Below are positions 33,951 through 46,425 of a stretch of DNA of 64,000 nt, one piece after another. The notes beneath the pieces were generated by a model that ran no database searches, was not told the DNA's origin, and saw only the letters and a program-made list of their open reading frames with translations. This DNA comes from Populus alba (Eukaryota; Streptophyta; Magnoliopsida; Malpighiales; Salicaceae), in assembly GCF_005239225.2 (NCBI RefSeq), contig NC_133296.1:15190001-15254000 (forward strand). Direction: 5' to 3'. The position numbers and the translations under genes are program-made. How positions within the stretch are numbered: position 1 is the stretch's first letter; each line of letters begins with the position of its first letter.

Positions 33951-34248
33951 ATTCGAGGAAAACCCCACCTTCTAAAAAAACGCACTTTGTGGATTCAAGT
34001 GAACGAGTAAAACCCTAGCTATTCCAAACTTTTATAAGAAATGCATGTTTTAACTCAAATTCAAAACTGATTATGTAGATTTCAAACTTTTTACTATCAC
34101 GTCATGTCTTGGAGACTATACTTTTAAACATCCTAATACTTACCAAACAATTGAGCCATGTGGTTGAGCAAACTTTTACACCCATTCAAGCCTTTGTTAG
34201 GTTTGAGGTATTCAAAGAGTCCAAATAAATTGCTTGATTTCATATGAG

Positions 34249-34442
34249 TGTTTGATATTGAGTTGTTAAGTGTTTTTTAAAAGTAATTTTATTTATAAAT
34301 ATATTAAAATAATATATATATATATATAAATTAGTACATTAAAATTATTTAAAAATACAACAAAAGACATTAATTTGATTTTTTCAATGCATATATATTT
34401 TTAAAATACATCCGGACATACTTGAAAACGCAATGTCAAACA
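34249..34442. mobile_element. MITE with terminal inverted repeats, 34.2 kb
   Basis: Left end TGTTTGATATTG (34249-34260) and right end CAATGTCAAACA (34431-34442) are inverted repeats matching at 11 of 12 positions. The 194-bp AT-rich interior has no coding capacity. It shares terminal sequence with the copy at 45995-46203. No clear target-site duplication is visible. Confidence 0.65.
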
Positions 34443-34886
34443 ATCATCAACTCAACAACATCACGACTATACACACTAAATTTTATGTTTTAGTTATGCT
34501 CGCAAACTTCGATCCATGATCTATCCTTTTCTTATTCAACAATAACAAACATATTACCAGGTTAAAAGGATTAATCGGGTTAAAATCCGGTTACCCTCAT
34601 TATTAAATAAGAAAAATATCATAATCATGAGACAATTTCATTAAATACATTATTGATTGAGAACTGTTTACTACAAAGTTTGTAGTACAAACTATCCACC
34701 AACAACACTCTTCAATCTCCTTTTCATCTCGAGAAGAAGAAATGAGAGCAATTATTATTATATGGAGACAAATATGTTGAGACTGTAGCCATGTTAGCAA
34801 TGAACTTGTGCAAGTGGAACCACCTACATAACATAGTAGTTAGTAGTCTCGATGTTTGAAAATGTTGCCCATGATGTCTAGTTATT

Positions 34887-35085
34887 TTTTATTATTATTA
34901 TTAATATAGATATTCGGATCTGTTTATGCATTTTTCAATTAATTTTATGGATTTTAAATTAACAACTATATAAATTTTTAGTGGTCATTATATAAGCAAC
35001 CATAGAACTTGAACTTGAGACCATAGAAAAAGTAAACATCTTAATCTCAAGCTCTTATAATGGGTCATCTTCTAGATGGTTGACT
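34887..35085 (+). repeat. SINE-like dispersed repeat, copy at 34.9 kb
   Basis: Landmarks in order: ATTATTAATATAGATATTCGGATC, AACAACTATATAAATTTTTAGTGGTCATTATATAAGCAACCA, GAACTTGAACTTGAGACCA, CTCAAGCTCTTATAATGGGTCATCTTCTAGATGGTTG. This copy preserves the 3' portion best. Confidence 0.55.
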
Positions 35086-36109
35086 AGTCATCTTTTTATT
35101 TATTTCAATGTTTACTATTTGGTTTTAAGGGGTTTGATTCGTGAGTGCGACCTCTTCTGTTTTTAGGTATGTTTTATTAAAATATATATTAAATTAAAGT
35201 TTTTTTTAATGTTTTGTGATGATTTTACTATATTAATATTAAAAAAATTAATTTAATATATTTTTAAATAAAAAAATACTTTTAAAAATCGTAATATCAT
35301 GTGTGGTGGAGATTTTAGTTGAATTGTCTATTGCAAGGCCAACCAGAACCTCTTTTAGTGGCCACAATATTGGGTAAGATGAAAAGGAAACCTCCAACGC
35401 TACAATGACCTCAAATCACCGTGACAGGCATCCTTTCCATTTATTTTATGTAGATAATTGATGGAAAGGATTAGTAATTCTGATATGAATTATATATTAA
35501 TGTATTAACTATGATAATTATGTGTTTTGTATTATGATAATTTTTATAATTGTAGTTTAAAATATATTTCAAATAGTAACTTTTTCAAATTTAAATTTTT
35601 ACCATAATTTGAGATAAAAATATAGATTCAAGTAATAAAAAAAAATAACTTCTAAAATTATGAACAATCTAAAAGCATTTTTAATGGTAACCGCATCGCT
35701 TTACCTTATCTTACTATGCTGAAAATAATCTGAGTATACTTTTATCATTAAAAAAAACTTATAGTTAAGTAGGGAGTTTAAGATGTGGACTTTGATTAAT
35801 TTGTTAAATTAAAAAAACAATTTAAAAATGAATAATAAAACTATTAAATTCAAATCTAATGATCAAATATAATATTAGCATAATAGCAATCTCATAGTCG
35901 GTAGCACATTACTATAGACAAGACCTAGCTTTGCTTCATTGTAGCGTGTTTAATAGTTTTTTTTTTAATTAAGAAAGATTTCAAACTTAACAATTATATT
36001 TTTTTAATTATAATATATAATAGCATGATTAAAATAAAATAGGCACGATGATGTAAGGGAGTGGTATCACCTTGCACACAACACATGATTACCAACTACG
36101 TGAGTGCAT

Positions 36110-36225
36110 AATACTTTTTAAAAATAATTTTTATTTTAATATGTATTAACATGTTAAAATTATATAAAAAATAATTTAATATTTTTAAAATAAAATATAC
36201 TTTTAAAATACATTGAAAAAAAAAA
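36110..36225. mobile_element. AT-rich MITE-like fragment, 36.1 kb
   Basis: Carries the core AATATGTATTAACATGTTAAAATTATATAAAAAATAATTTAATATTTTTAAAATAAAATA of the family. Ends were not found. Confidence 0.35.
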
Positions 36226-36439
36226 AAACAAAAGATATCCCAGTCAAGAACTGCTGAGCTTATTAAAATTTGTAAAGATTCTCAACACTAGTTTAATTAG
36301 CTAGGGAATATAATAAATAATCTGAAGAACACTTGCTTTATATCTAAGCTAGCCTTTCCATGGTCCTTGTTAGGACAAAAAACAATAATTTTTGTATGTC
36401 TGACAAAGGACAATAATCAAATGATTATAACATATAATA

Positions 36440-36441
<2 letters not shown>

Positions 36442-36481
<40 letters not shown>
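36442..36481. repeat. (TA)20 microsatellite
   Basis: Pure alternating AT tract of 40 bases. It creates an artificial Tyr-Ile repeat in an open frame that should not be read as a protein. Confidence 0.95.
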
Positions 36482-36485
<4 letters not shown>

Positions 36486-39400
36486 CTCTTTTATTCTTGA
36501 AGTTATTGGGCTCATTGTTCATGGAATGCTAAGTCGTGTCATCGTTGAAGCCAACAAAATCAAGCTTGTCATGAGTCATGATCAACTTGGAGCTAGCTAG
36601 CCAAGTTGTATGCACTTCTCTTCTGTTCATGAGGTCATGTTCCTAGCTTTTCCCACTTTTCTTTAATTTTTCTTTTTTCCTTAAAGAAAAGGTGAACCTA
36701 TAATTTACTGCAAAAAGAAGAAGAAAATACTATAATGACAAGTTGATAATTAATCGGTGTTTGGTTATCATCTCCAAAAAAAAAAAAAAATAGGGACCAT
36801 TGAAACAGAGAAAACATGTTATTGTTTTAAAAATACTGAAATTTATTTTAAATTTTTCATGAATAGATTTATTCTTATGTTTTTTTTATTTAACTAAATA
36901 TATTCTTGTTCTTTTTATATATGTTTCCTCTATACGCAATCTTTAATCTCTCGTGTTTTATCCATAGAACGAGAATAGAAATCAGAGAAGAAAATTAAAG
37001 ATTAAATATTCATTTTAAGAAAGTATTTAGTTCTAATTAAAATATAAATTAATTTGAAAATAATTTTATATCCTCAACCTCAAGTAAATAAAAATATTAA
37101 AGATAAAATTCAACGGAAATCTCTAAAAAAACATTTGACCAATCAGCCATATAATATATTCTTACAATCTTGTACATGTCCACGACATTCAAAGAGATAA
37201 AAATAATATTTTTTAAAATTTATTTTTAATATTAATATATTAAAACAATAAATAAATATATATATAAATTAATTTTAAATAAAAAAAAATTGACCCATTT
37301 CCGTCCCAAACGGGGAGCTCACACCAATGATTAGTAGTCAAAGGTAGGAGGATATTTATTGTCCTTCGATCACAAACTAGGGCGGTAGGGCCTTTTTTTC
37401 GTTTTTATTTTGAATCATAGTTTTCGCCATGAAGATGAACATGTTCTTCGTTACAAGATATCATGTGGTAGTTTTAGGCTCGCTGAATCACAATTTACGT
37501 ACGTAATAATCTTCAAACAACGATTCAATTGTAGCTAGGAAATTAAGGGCTTGATTGCATTGTTTTTGATGAACTCTAAGCGTTCTCCATCGAAGGCTGT
37601 CAAGTGTCATGAATGGAACAGCTCGTCTTTATTAATTTTGTGCTGCTTTGAATTTAATTTCCTGCTACCCAGACAATAAAAGTCGCTAACTCCAAGTCCT
37701 TGATTACCTACACAGGAGGCTATACATATAAATTCTATGAAACGCAACATCATGATCGCTGCCAGAAATTAGTTTGCTTTTCTGTGTCCGCTGGCTAGGG
37801 TTGTCTACGGGGACACACGGTTTTACTTTAACCCACAAAAGCCTGCACAATGTGCTCAATCTCCCTCATGATAAGCCTGTTTCACGTTGGTTTTACCGGG
37901 AGACACCGGGACAGACGAGGAGGCCGGAAAATGGATGGCAGATACCACCTTGTTCTGCTTTTATTGCCACCGGCGCAAAAAACAAGCACCTTGTTTGCCC
38001 TGCTTGGTACTTGGCGTTACGCAGCTGCTCTTGAACAAAACGAAGGCAGGAGAGGCAAGAGAATCACGTGCCTGATTCTTTTGTCTCGAGAAGGGCATGT
38101 TAAGATTTCATGACATGACACTGTCTGATCAACTGATTTCACACACCAGTTTGATTTATGACAGTGTTTGCGTTAAACCTAATGCTCTATTCTAGACACT
38201 ATAGAATAATTGCTTTGACTAAGCTCAGAATGCTCTGGTCGTCCTCCTACAACTTTACAAGAACACCATGTCGCTCGCCGAGCTGGCATGTCAAGAGAAA
38301 GCTGGCTTTCAATGGCAGGGATTCCGCCATGATTGCCAGCCTGCATTTCCTCACTGCTGCTACTTTTCTTGCTTTTGTTCAACGAATTATGAGGAACACA
38401 ACCACCCACTTGATTATTCCAGTCAATCTTTTGTGAATTACTGCCGAAACTATTATCTACAGTGGTCAACTTTAGTACACGCAAGGTTCAAACGCAGGCC
38501 CATAGACTAACATTTTCCTCCTCCTTTCGGTCGTTATAGAGTGCCTTCTACCGACGCATGATTCCTAGCTGTCTTAAATGAACAAACTCAGATGCTAATG
38601 TGGATCAAATGATTGGTACAATCCTGTAAACAGTGAGTTCAAACCAACCTTTTTCTATTACTTAGCCAAATCATGGCCGCAAAAGGGGTTTGATTAATTG
38701 GATGGTAATTCTTTTGTTTCAACTTTTACAACTCAATGGGGAGAAAGTTGAAAGCCTGCTAGAAATACTAATGAAATGGCCTGGTGTGATTTCCAACTGG
38801 GAGGCCTGGTGCTCAAAAAGTTTGTATCAACCAACCCAACCTTTGACTCTTTTTTTTTAATATATATTATATTCTGAGTAAGTTTATGTGTACCAAATTA
38901 AATTTTTATAGCTCAAAACCAGTTTTTATACCGGATTAAACCCTGTGGCTTGTGTCCCAAAAGGCACTTGTTACTAATGAGATTCAAATTTAAGGAGGAG
39001 CAAACCCCTGAACTCCTAGTTTTGTTTTTTTGGTTGCCGTCTCCAATATCCGAGTTGCCCTGACTAATCTGGTGGTGGTCCCGGGTCGTATATCTAGCAA
39101 TGACAAATGAAGCTACTAATAGATATTGCTGCGTACACAGGAACTCGAAAATGAAACCTCACTTAATCAAAACAAGCTGCTTATCATTTTAACAACTCTT
39201 ATTCGTCTGAACTCCTAGTTAAATACAGCTAGAACAGCTCCTTGAAGTTTCAACCTTTGACTCAAGAAGTGCAGCATGAAATTATGAACATCTTTGAAGT
39301 ACTTGATAGATTTGAAAATCACTGGATTCATATTACTACGTACATGCAATTGTTGTGACCTTTTTCAAACCTCAAGAACTGAATCCATCTTTTAATTAAG

Positions 39401-40195
39401 CATGTTTCCTTTCAATTTTACATCTTTGATGATTATTTATGATAATTAACGTTGTAATAACTATGTCTTCTTTTTTTTTTACAATAAAAAGTATACTTGA
39501 GCCAGGTTTTTGTGCACCAAAACTAAATTCATCTCTTCGATTGAGTCAAAACACAAGCTATTCCTAAAAGAACAAAACAACAAAAAAACAAGGGGATTCA
39601 TGAGAATTTTACTTTAAAAAATATGACATTAAAAAATTAGTTGAGCTAATGAAAAGCATCACTAAGTTGCACAACAATCTCTTTTTCAATTAGAGCTAGA
39701 TAATATTAAATATTAATAGTGGTTGCTTTTTAAATTATTTTTTTATTTATTAAAATTTATTTTTCATATCAAAACATTTTTAAAACATTAAAGAAAATTA
39801 AAAAAAAAAAAACATGGCAACACGGCAAAGACAAACAGATTAATATGTACGAACACCACGAAAAGAGCTTGCTGTAATTGAATATTGCATGACTCGGTGA
39901 GTGGGGAGAATCTACTTGGCATTGCATGATGTTAGGGGAAGAACCACCTGAATTCAAACATCTGATGAGCACAGCACTTCCAGACATCCAGTGCCATTAC
40001 TCTTTTTGACATTTCTCTGCTACTTCCCTGTATATGATTCTCTTGGCGCTCACCAACCTAAGCTTTGAGACTCCCTTTACTAGAATCCAAGGAGGAATAT
40101 ACAATTTCAAAAGGTTTCAAACCCACCATGATCACCGCAGACTGCTTAATTACCCCATGTCCTTTTCTCATTCGCCTAACACACACCTCCTCGCC

Positions 40196-40203
40196 CTATA
40201 AAG
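40196..40203 (+). promoter_or_regulatory. TATA-like box in an orphan GC-richer island
   Basis: CTATAAAG follows a CCTCCTCGCC stretch and lies 38 bases upstream of a 31-codon open frame. It may drive a non-coding or very short coding transcript. Confidence 0.3.
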
Positions 40204-40240
40204 ACAGCCTTAATAGTCCAAACAACGTAGTTTTCAACCT

Positions 40241-40336
40241 ATGAAGATCGCCAAACACATCACTGTTCAACGGTTGTTTCTTCACATGTCCAAATACTAT
40301 GTATGGACCATGCTCTTGTTGTTATATACTAACTAA
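40241..40336 (+). CDS. Candidate 31-aa micro-ORF, unproven
   Basis: ATG to TAA, 31 codons, reading MKIAKHITVQRLFLHMSKYY and ending in a Leu-rich stretch (WTMLLLLYTN). It is the first ATG after the TATA-like box at 40196, with an expected leader of only about 10 nt. The N-terminal half is basic and the C-terminal half hydrophobic. I recognise no family; it could be chance. The surrounding island (40,000-40,680) is clearly less AT-rich than its flanks, which suggests a transcribed or conserved segment. Confidence 0.2.
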   Translation: MKIAKHITVQRLFLHMSKYYVWTMLLLLYTN

Positions 40337-40819
40337 CTTACTGTAGTAGCCAGCCCAAAACCACATAGAGGACTCGCAGCATGGAGCAAATCATGACCAC
40401 CTCCAGGTCAAGGCAGGCAGGCATGGGAGAGTTCGAAGAAAAAAGGGGAGGAGATAGAATATTGTCTGCTGCAGAATAGTGGCCTGTGACTGACCTCGCT
40501 CAAGACAGCGAGCTGTTCAGCCTTCAGGATTCCTGACTCCAGAACTCTGTATGGTGATCTGTACATTGGTACTGCAGGATCAAGCCCATCTTGCCATTTT
40601 CGATTTTGATATTCAGTCCCTTTGAGTATCTAGATCGTTTCAAAACTTCTGTAAACTTAGTTTGCAGATGTCTTATCATTGCTGACATGATCATCAATTT
40701 AGATATCCTTCATTGAGGTATACGCGAAAAACTTGTAATGAATGTATCCGGATCAATTTTTATTTAGAAGTATCTTTTAAAAAAAATTGAATTTTTTTAT
40801 TTTTTATTTTTTATTTTAG

Positions 40820-40821
<2 letters not shown>

Positions 40822-40851
<30 letters not shown>
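40822..40851. repeat. (TA)n microsatellite
   Basis: About 15 TA units in AT-rich spacer. Confidence 0.9.
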
Positions 40852-40853
<2 letters not shown>

Positions 40854-43800
40854 ATTTTGTTATGTGCTAATGCCAATAATAATTTTTTAAAAAATAAATA
40901 AATGTTATTTTGATTTATTTATGAGCACAACACACTTAAAAAAAATAACTACTATCATACCCGCATATAACTTTTTAGAATTTTCATTAGAAATGCAAAT
41001 GCAACTTAATTGTCATTTGCCCCACTTCTTATATATAAAAAAAAATTAAATAATGTATTATTTGTCTAACCAGATTCCTTCCACTATATCGGTGGCCGAA
41101 AAATTATGACAAACCCATTTTAATTAAACAACATTTTAGAAACACCCTCAAACACATCTAAATCAATTTATTAATCTAAAAAACTCCAAAAAATATCCTA
41201 TAACATAAAATAAAATCGGGTCAGATTTTTCTTCCTCAACTTTGATTTACCTTTTTAGATAATATTTAAGTTTGAAACAACCACCATCAAGCAATTTTCT
41301 TCAAATGAAAATCAAGATAAACCAATTTGGTAGCTTAAATATGCGAAAATAATAATTTTTTTTTCTAAGCCAAAATCCAATGAAACTTTCTTTCTAGTTC
41401 ACAAACAAGGGACTTGAAAATAATAAAAATAAAATTTTGTATCAAAATTAAATTTAGAAAAAACATACGGGACCAGACATTTCTTATTTTAAAATTGGAG
41501 AACTGAATTATACTTTTCATGATAACTTTAACCACACCGTCTATTTTTAGTGCCTTTTCTATATGTCCTTCTTTTAATTTTGTATCTAGCTAGTATAAAA
41601 AATTATAATAAGATACGCGGCATAAGCGTGGCCGTAGTTTTTCTTAAAAAGTGCACAGGCGACGGCGTCTGTTCTTACCCTTTTTATTACAATCATCATC
41701 GCCGCTAATTGTCACTGTCCTTTTCAACTCTTTTACTCCTTTTCCTTTTTATTTTTTTTACTCGAGGTTCCAAATTTAAAAATTTACTCCTCTTGTCAAT
41801 TGTCATCAAGGTACAAAAAAAAATTAATATTTTTTATTTTGATTTATGGCTATAATTTTTAGTTTTGATTGTAGTTTTAAATGTTCGGTAATTCTTTAAA
41901 AGAAAATATCAGATCTCTTTTCACTTATTATTTTTAAAAAAGTTATAATTTATAATTTTTTCAAAATCATCATCATATTTAAAAGCCATGACTTTTTTAA
42001 ACGGATTTATAATCCTGTGAAGTGTTAATGTACTATATAGCATTGTGAATTAAAAGTAATATTAATAAGTATAATTATTGATAATTCATTGTTGTAATTC
42101 TAATTAAAAGTAATACTCTGGTTTTATTCTTAAAAAGAATATTATATTTCATGAAAAAAATGTTTTTTTGGTTAAAAAAGTGATTCTTTAAAATATAAAA
42201 CATTCACTTAATCTTTTAGATAAATCCATATCTATCCCACTTAAAATATTCACGGCACCAAGATTGAAATCCTTTGCCTAGACATGAGTGAAATTGAAGA
42301 TTTTTGATCCCATGATTGGTTAAGCTGGTGTTTTTTTGACCTTTTTCATAATAAATCAACTTGAATTTTCAAAAGATGATATTTTTTAACCTATGATTGA
42401 TTCTCGAGGGAATTTTGATGATTTTTTTTTTTTGTGTGTTTCAAAGAGACTCGTTTACATAAAATTCCAATATTTGATGTTATGTTAGCAAAAAGGAAAA
42501 AAAAAAACTAGTTAATTAAAAATTTATCGCTCCGAATACAGAGGATAGAAACTGGATCTTGCTCTGAGGTAAAGCCCAAAATGTTGGGAGCCCATTTGAG
42601 GTATAGATCATTCCCTGAACTGCCATGCAAAAGATACCCATGACAATCTATGGATCCTATAAGAGGAAGGGTTGGCAATCGGAAAACTATAAAGGAAAAT
42701 TTTTTCATGAAACAAAATTTTCATTAATCTAAAACCCTATATGAAGATAAGTTTTCTTGCTAAATCGGAAATATGAGTTGTTGATCCGATAGATAATGAA
42801 GTTTTTCTTTGTTTATTAGGATTTAAACCCCGAATTAGATTTTAATATAATAATTAAACTGATAAAAAAATGTCAAACAAAAAAAATAAAAATAAATCAG
42901 TCCTTGCATTTAATAAATAATTGAAACATATTTATTTAAGATAGGAGCTGAATGCTCTGTGTTTTTTTGAGGGGAGTTGCTTGTTTATTTACTATCTTTT
43001 ATATTATGAGGAGTTGACATGTTTAGTCCCTCAAGCTATTAGTCTTAGAATGCGAGTCTCAATTCCTAAAAAAATGAAAAGCTTTTCACTTATGGGCCAC
43101 TTGGTGGAAATATATGTTTTTGTTTATAGATTTTAGCTTCGTGATTTTATTTTTTTAACAAATGATGTTTTTTTTATGCCATCATTGTTATTATTTTCTT
43201 TTTAAAATTTAATTCAATTATTGTGATTGTATTTTTTTATTATATAATTAAAAATATATATCTTATTGGATCCATTATAGTTTTTGACTTGTGTGTGTAT
43301 AAAGCATGTTAGTAATATTGAGATATTATTTTTATTTATTAAAAAATCATTGTGATTCATGACAAAACACAAGCCACTTGTCCAAGTTATAGGGTTTAGT
43401 TATTGAGATAAAGATTTATGAGTTCATGATTTAATAATCCCCCTCCTTCATCATTATTGTATTATTAGTTAGATACAAGTTTATTCTGTCGTGTGGGTCG
43501 GACACAATCCTTTTAAAATATATATAAAAAAATATATTTAGATCATTAAAAACTTTTTAATATTATTATTAAACTTAAACTTAGTATAATAATTTAAATT
43601 TAAAAAGTTTCTACCCAATACTTATAGTGAGTCTATCAAACTCAAGACATGATAAATCTTTTATTATATAATATAAAATATTAAAATTAATTAACTATTA
43701 ATTCAATATGAAATAATAAAATTCAACTAAAATCCCATACTAAATAATGGATTCTACTTGGTTGATTTAATTTTTTAAGTATTATTATATGATAAAGAAA

Positions 43801-44205
43801 AATGATTTATCATCAAATCAAAAACTAAAAAGAAACTCAATCAACTTGAAAAAAAAAAAAAAAAAAAAAACTCAGAAAAAACAAGAACATGGTAATTGGT
43901 AACTTTTATCCTGGTAATCTTCTTCTGACAGGCTTGCACCTCACTGTGGTCCTAGCAATTAAGCCCACAGCTTTTGTCATTTTTGTAATCTTCTTGTTCT
44001 GTTTTTGAAAAGGGCCAATTGTACAAGAAAGAATCGTTGGCCAACGAGTAATGTACTTTCTCCATGCTTTTGACTTTTTTTTGGGATGTAAAGAAATAGT
44101 ATTTTTGTAAGAGAAAAGGGTTTTTGGCTATTGAAATAGCTGTCCTGTTGAAGACAATAGCTTAAAGGATAATTTTTGGGCTTTGGCTTTTCTTTTACTT
44201 TTGTG

Positions 44206-44235
44206 TTGGAGGTGCTCTAAGGTGGGCACCTCCAA
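44206..44235. repeat. Perfect 10-bp stem hairpin
   Basis: TTGGAGGTGC (44206-44215) and GCACCTCCAA (44226-44235) are exact reverse complements separated by 10 bases, within a GC-richer island (43,900-44,380). No gene or transposon end was identified with it. Confidence 0.85.
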
Positions 44236-44479
44236 TCCGGTGGTGATTATGTGTTAAAAGCAGCGTGGACAGGGCACTTTATGAGGTGGGGTGGGAGAGG
44301 CGGGTCATCGCACAATGATTGATGTAACTAGCCTCTGATACGGTGGCTCTTTCTGTTAGTGCCAGGAAATGTATCGTGTATGCTGCCAATGCATCATTAA
44401 CCCTTCTTTGGAAATTAAAAAAAAAAAGAAAAAAATTACTCATTTTAAGAGAAGATTTTTTTTATCCAATGATTTTACT

Positions 44480-44755
44480 ATTAGACCTGTTTATTTTTAT
44501 AATTTAAATATACTTTTTAAAATATTTTTATTTTTATTTTTTATGTATTCAGATCATTTTAATTTTGATGAGCTGTTTTTTATTATTTAGAGTTTTTTTA
44601 ATTAAAAAAAAATATATTTTTATATATTTCTGACATCAATATATGATTTTTAAAAAAAATATAAAAAAATATTAATTTAATACTTTAAAAATTAAAAAAA
44701 AAAACTATTTAAAAAGCAATTTAAAAATCAGGCTGCAGATCAAATCCAAACACTC
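44480..44755. mobile_element. AT-rich MITE-like element, 44.6 kb
   Basis: AT-rich family-type interior with a right end of CAAATCCAAACACTCAC, a typical CCAAACA terminus. The left end is less clear (near GACCTGTTTATTTTT). Confidence 0.4.
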
Positions 44756-45089
44756 ACTTATTACATAGTTTACTATAACCTGAACTATATTGAACATGGT
44801 GTATCAAACCATTCTTTCAAATTAACATTCCTAGTAATGTTGTCATTACCCTTGAAACCAATATATTAAGTTTTAAAGACTCAGAATGAATAATAAAAGA
44901 GAAATTCTAACCATTTTTTATTTTATTTTTAATAAGATTGAGTGTGATTTTTCTTGTCGGTTCTTTTTTATATTTATAATAAATGAATCTCAAAGGGCTC
45001 CAAATGAATATAAATCTCAATATTATTGTCATAGTACAAGATACTTGAATATTCACTAGATAAAATTTATGGAGATGCCATCATCAATT

Positions 45090-45245
45090 TTTTTTTTTAT
45101 TATTATTAATATGGTTATCCGGATTAATTTGCCTGCATCTCGACTAATCCAATAAGTCATAAAGTTAATGACTATATAAATTTTAAATAATCATTATATT
45201 AACAATTACAATATTCAAACTTGAGTTTCTCATATAATTATTTCA
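45090..45245 (+). repeat. SINE-like dispersed repeat, copy at 45.1 kb
   Basis: Landmarks: TATTATTAATATGGTTATCCGGAT, CATCTCGACTAATCCAATAAG, AAAGTTAATGACTATATAAAT, ATCATTATATTAACAATTACAAT and ATTCAAACTTGAG. This is the best-preserved 5' part among the copies in the window. Confidence 0.55.
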
Positions 45246-45902
45246 AATTAGCATTCTTAGCTGTGTTATTATTTCCCATGGGACCAATATTTTGCACCCA
45301 AAAAAAATATGCTACTTTTTTTACTGTACAATGTTTTGTTTAAATATTTTTTAAATTGAAAATATATTAAATTAATATTTTTTTAAAATTTTTTGATATA
45401 AATATATTAAAATCATCTAAAATACAAAAAAAAAAATGTTAATTATATATATATATATTTTAAAAAATATATTTTTTAAAAAATCAGAATAAACCCACCG
45501 ACTATAGACAGTAAAAAGAACATCAATCAAATGGTCCACAGAACTAGAACTCCCTACCCCATTTATGATCATCTTTTCAGGACAAGATCACCTCCACGTA
45601 TGTGTGCAGTATCATACTTATGTAGGTCCTGGTTAATGGGCCCCGCAGCAGTTCCTCTTTGTGGGGTACACTTTTCACTGCTCGCCTAATGTCCTTCCTC
45701 CTGTCTGTCTTATAATGGCCCCTGTTGACGTTACACGCTCTGCAAGGTGCAAGAGCCAATGGTTACTGGTTACTACCGACAGAAGAAAGTTCTTGAATTA
45801 TCGAGTTAATTTTATTAGTTTCTCCATTTTGTTTTTCAAAAAACTGTGTAATCCCTTCATTTTAAAATTTATTCATCACATTAATTTGGTGTCAGTGATT
45901 TC

Positions 45903-45903
<1 letters not shown>

Positions 45904-45939
<36 letters not shown>
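45904..45939. repeat. (TTA)12 microsatellite
   Basis: About twelve TTA units; translated it would give a poly-Ile run, so the overlapping open frame is not a gene. Confidence 0.95.
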
Positions 45940-45940
<1 letters not shown>

Positions 45941-45994
45941 TATAACTAATTTCCTTGCTGTTTTTTTCATCGCCTGTGATGTACATTACGGCAG

Positions 45995-46203
45995 TGTTTG
46001 ACATAGTTAGAAAATATTTTTTTTAAAATTTTTTAAAAAAATTATTATTATTTTTATTTTAAATTAATATATTTTTGATATTTTCTGATTGTTTTAATGT
46101 GATAATGTTAAAAATATTATTTTAAAAATAAAAAAATAATTTTTTAATGTGTTTTTGAATGAAAAAACACTTTGAAAAATAACCGTTATTACATTTCCAA
46201 ACA
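45995..46203. mobile_element. MITE with imperfect terminal inverted repeats, 46.0 kb
   Basis: Left end TGTTTGACATAG (45995-46006) and right end CATTTCCAAACA (46192-46203) are imperfect inverted repeats. The 209-bp AT-rich interior includes AAAACACTTTGAAAAATAACCGTTATTA, shared with the 26.8 and 33.8 kb copies. Same family as 34249-34442. Confidence 0.6.
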
Positions 46204-46267
46204 TCCTCTACATGATGTTGAAAGTTCTATACACATAGGTTGCAACTAACATAACAAAGTTCTTAGA

Positions 46268-46425
46268 TTTTTTTTTTTAATTTTGAATATTTAAATCAGT
46301 TTACATGTATTTCGATTAATCTTCTAAAACCATAAAATTAATAACCAAGCAAGTTTTTAGTGGCTCTAAAGTTTATATTACTCAAACTAATGATATTTAG
46401 AAAGCAAGTTCAGGTCTGACAAATT
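46268..46425 (+). repeat. SINE-like dispersed repeat, decayed copy at 46.3 kb
   Basis: Landmarks AAATCAGTTTACATGTATTTCGATTAATC, AAAATTAATAACCAAGCAAGTTTTTAGTGGCTCTAAAGTTTATATTACTCAAAC correspond in order to the other copies. Confidence 0.45.

Noticed and set aside
36367..36600. 77-codon open frame with a Tyr-Ile repeat
   Set aside because: The repeat is a (TA)n microsatellite read in frame.
37774..38510. Several overlapping open frames of 60-100 codons on both strands
   Set aside because: Mutually overlapping frames without known motifs; explained by higher GC content rather than coding. Kept only as a finding.
45577..45945. Overlapping open frames near 45.6-45.9 kb
   Set aside because: The plus-strand frame ends in a poly-Ile run made by the (TTA)n repeat; the minus-strand frame has no family signal.
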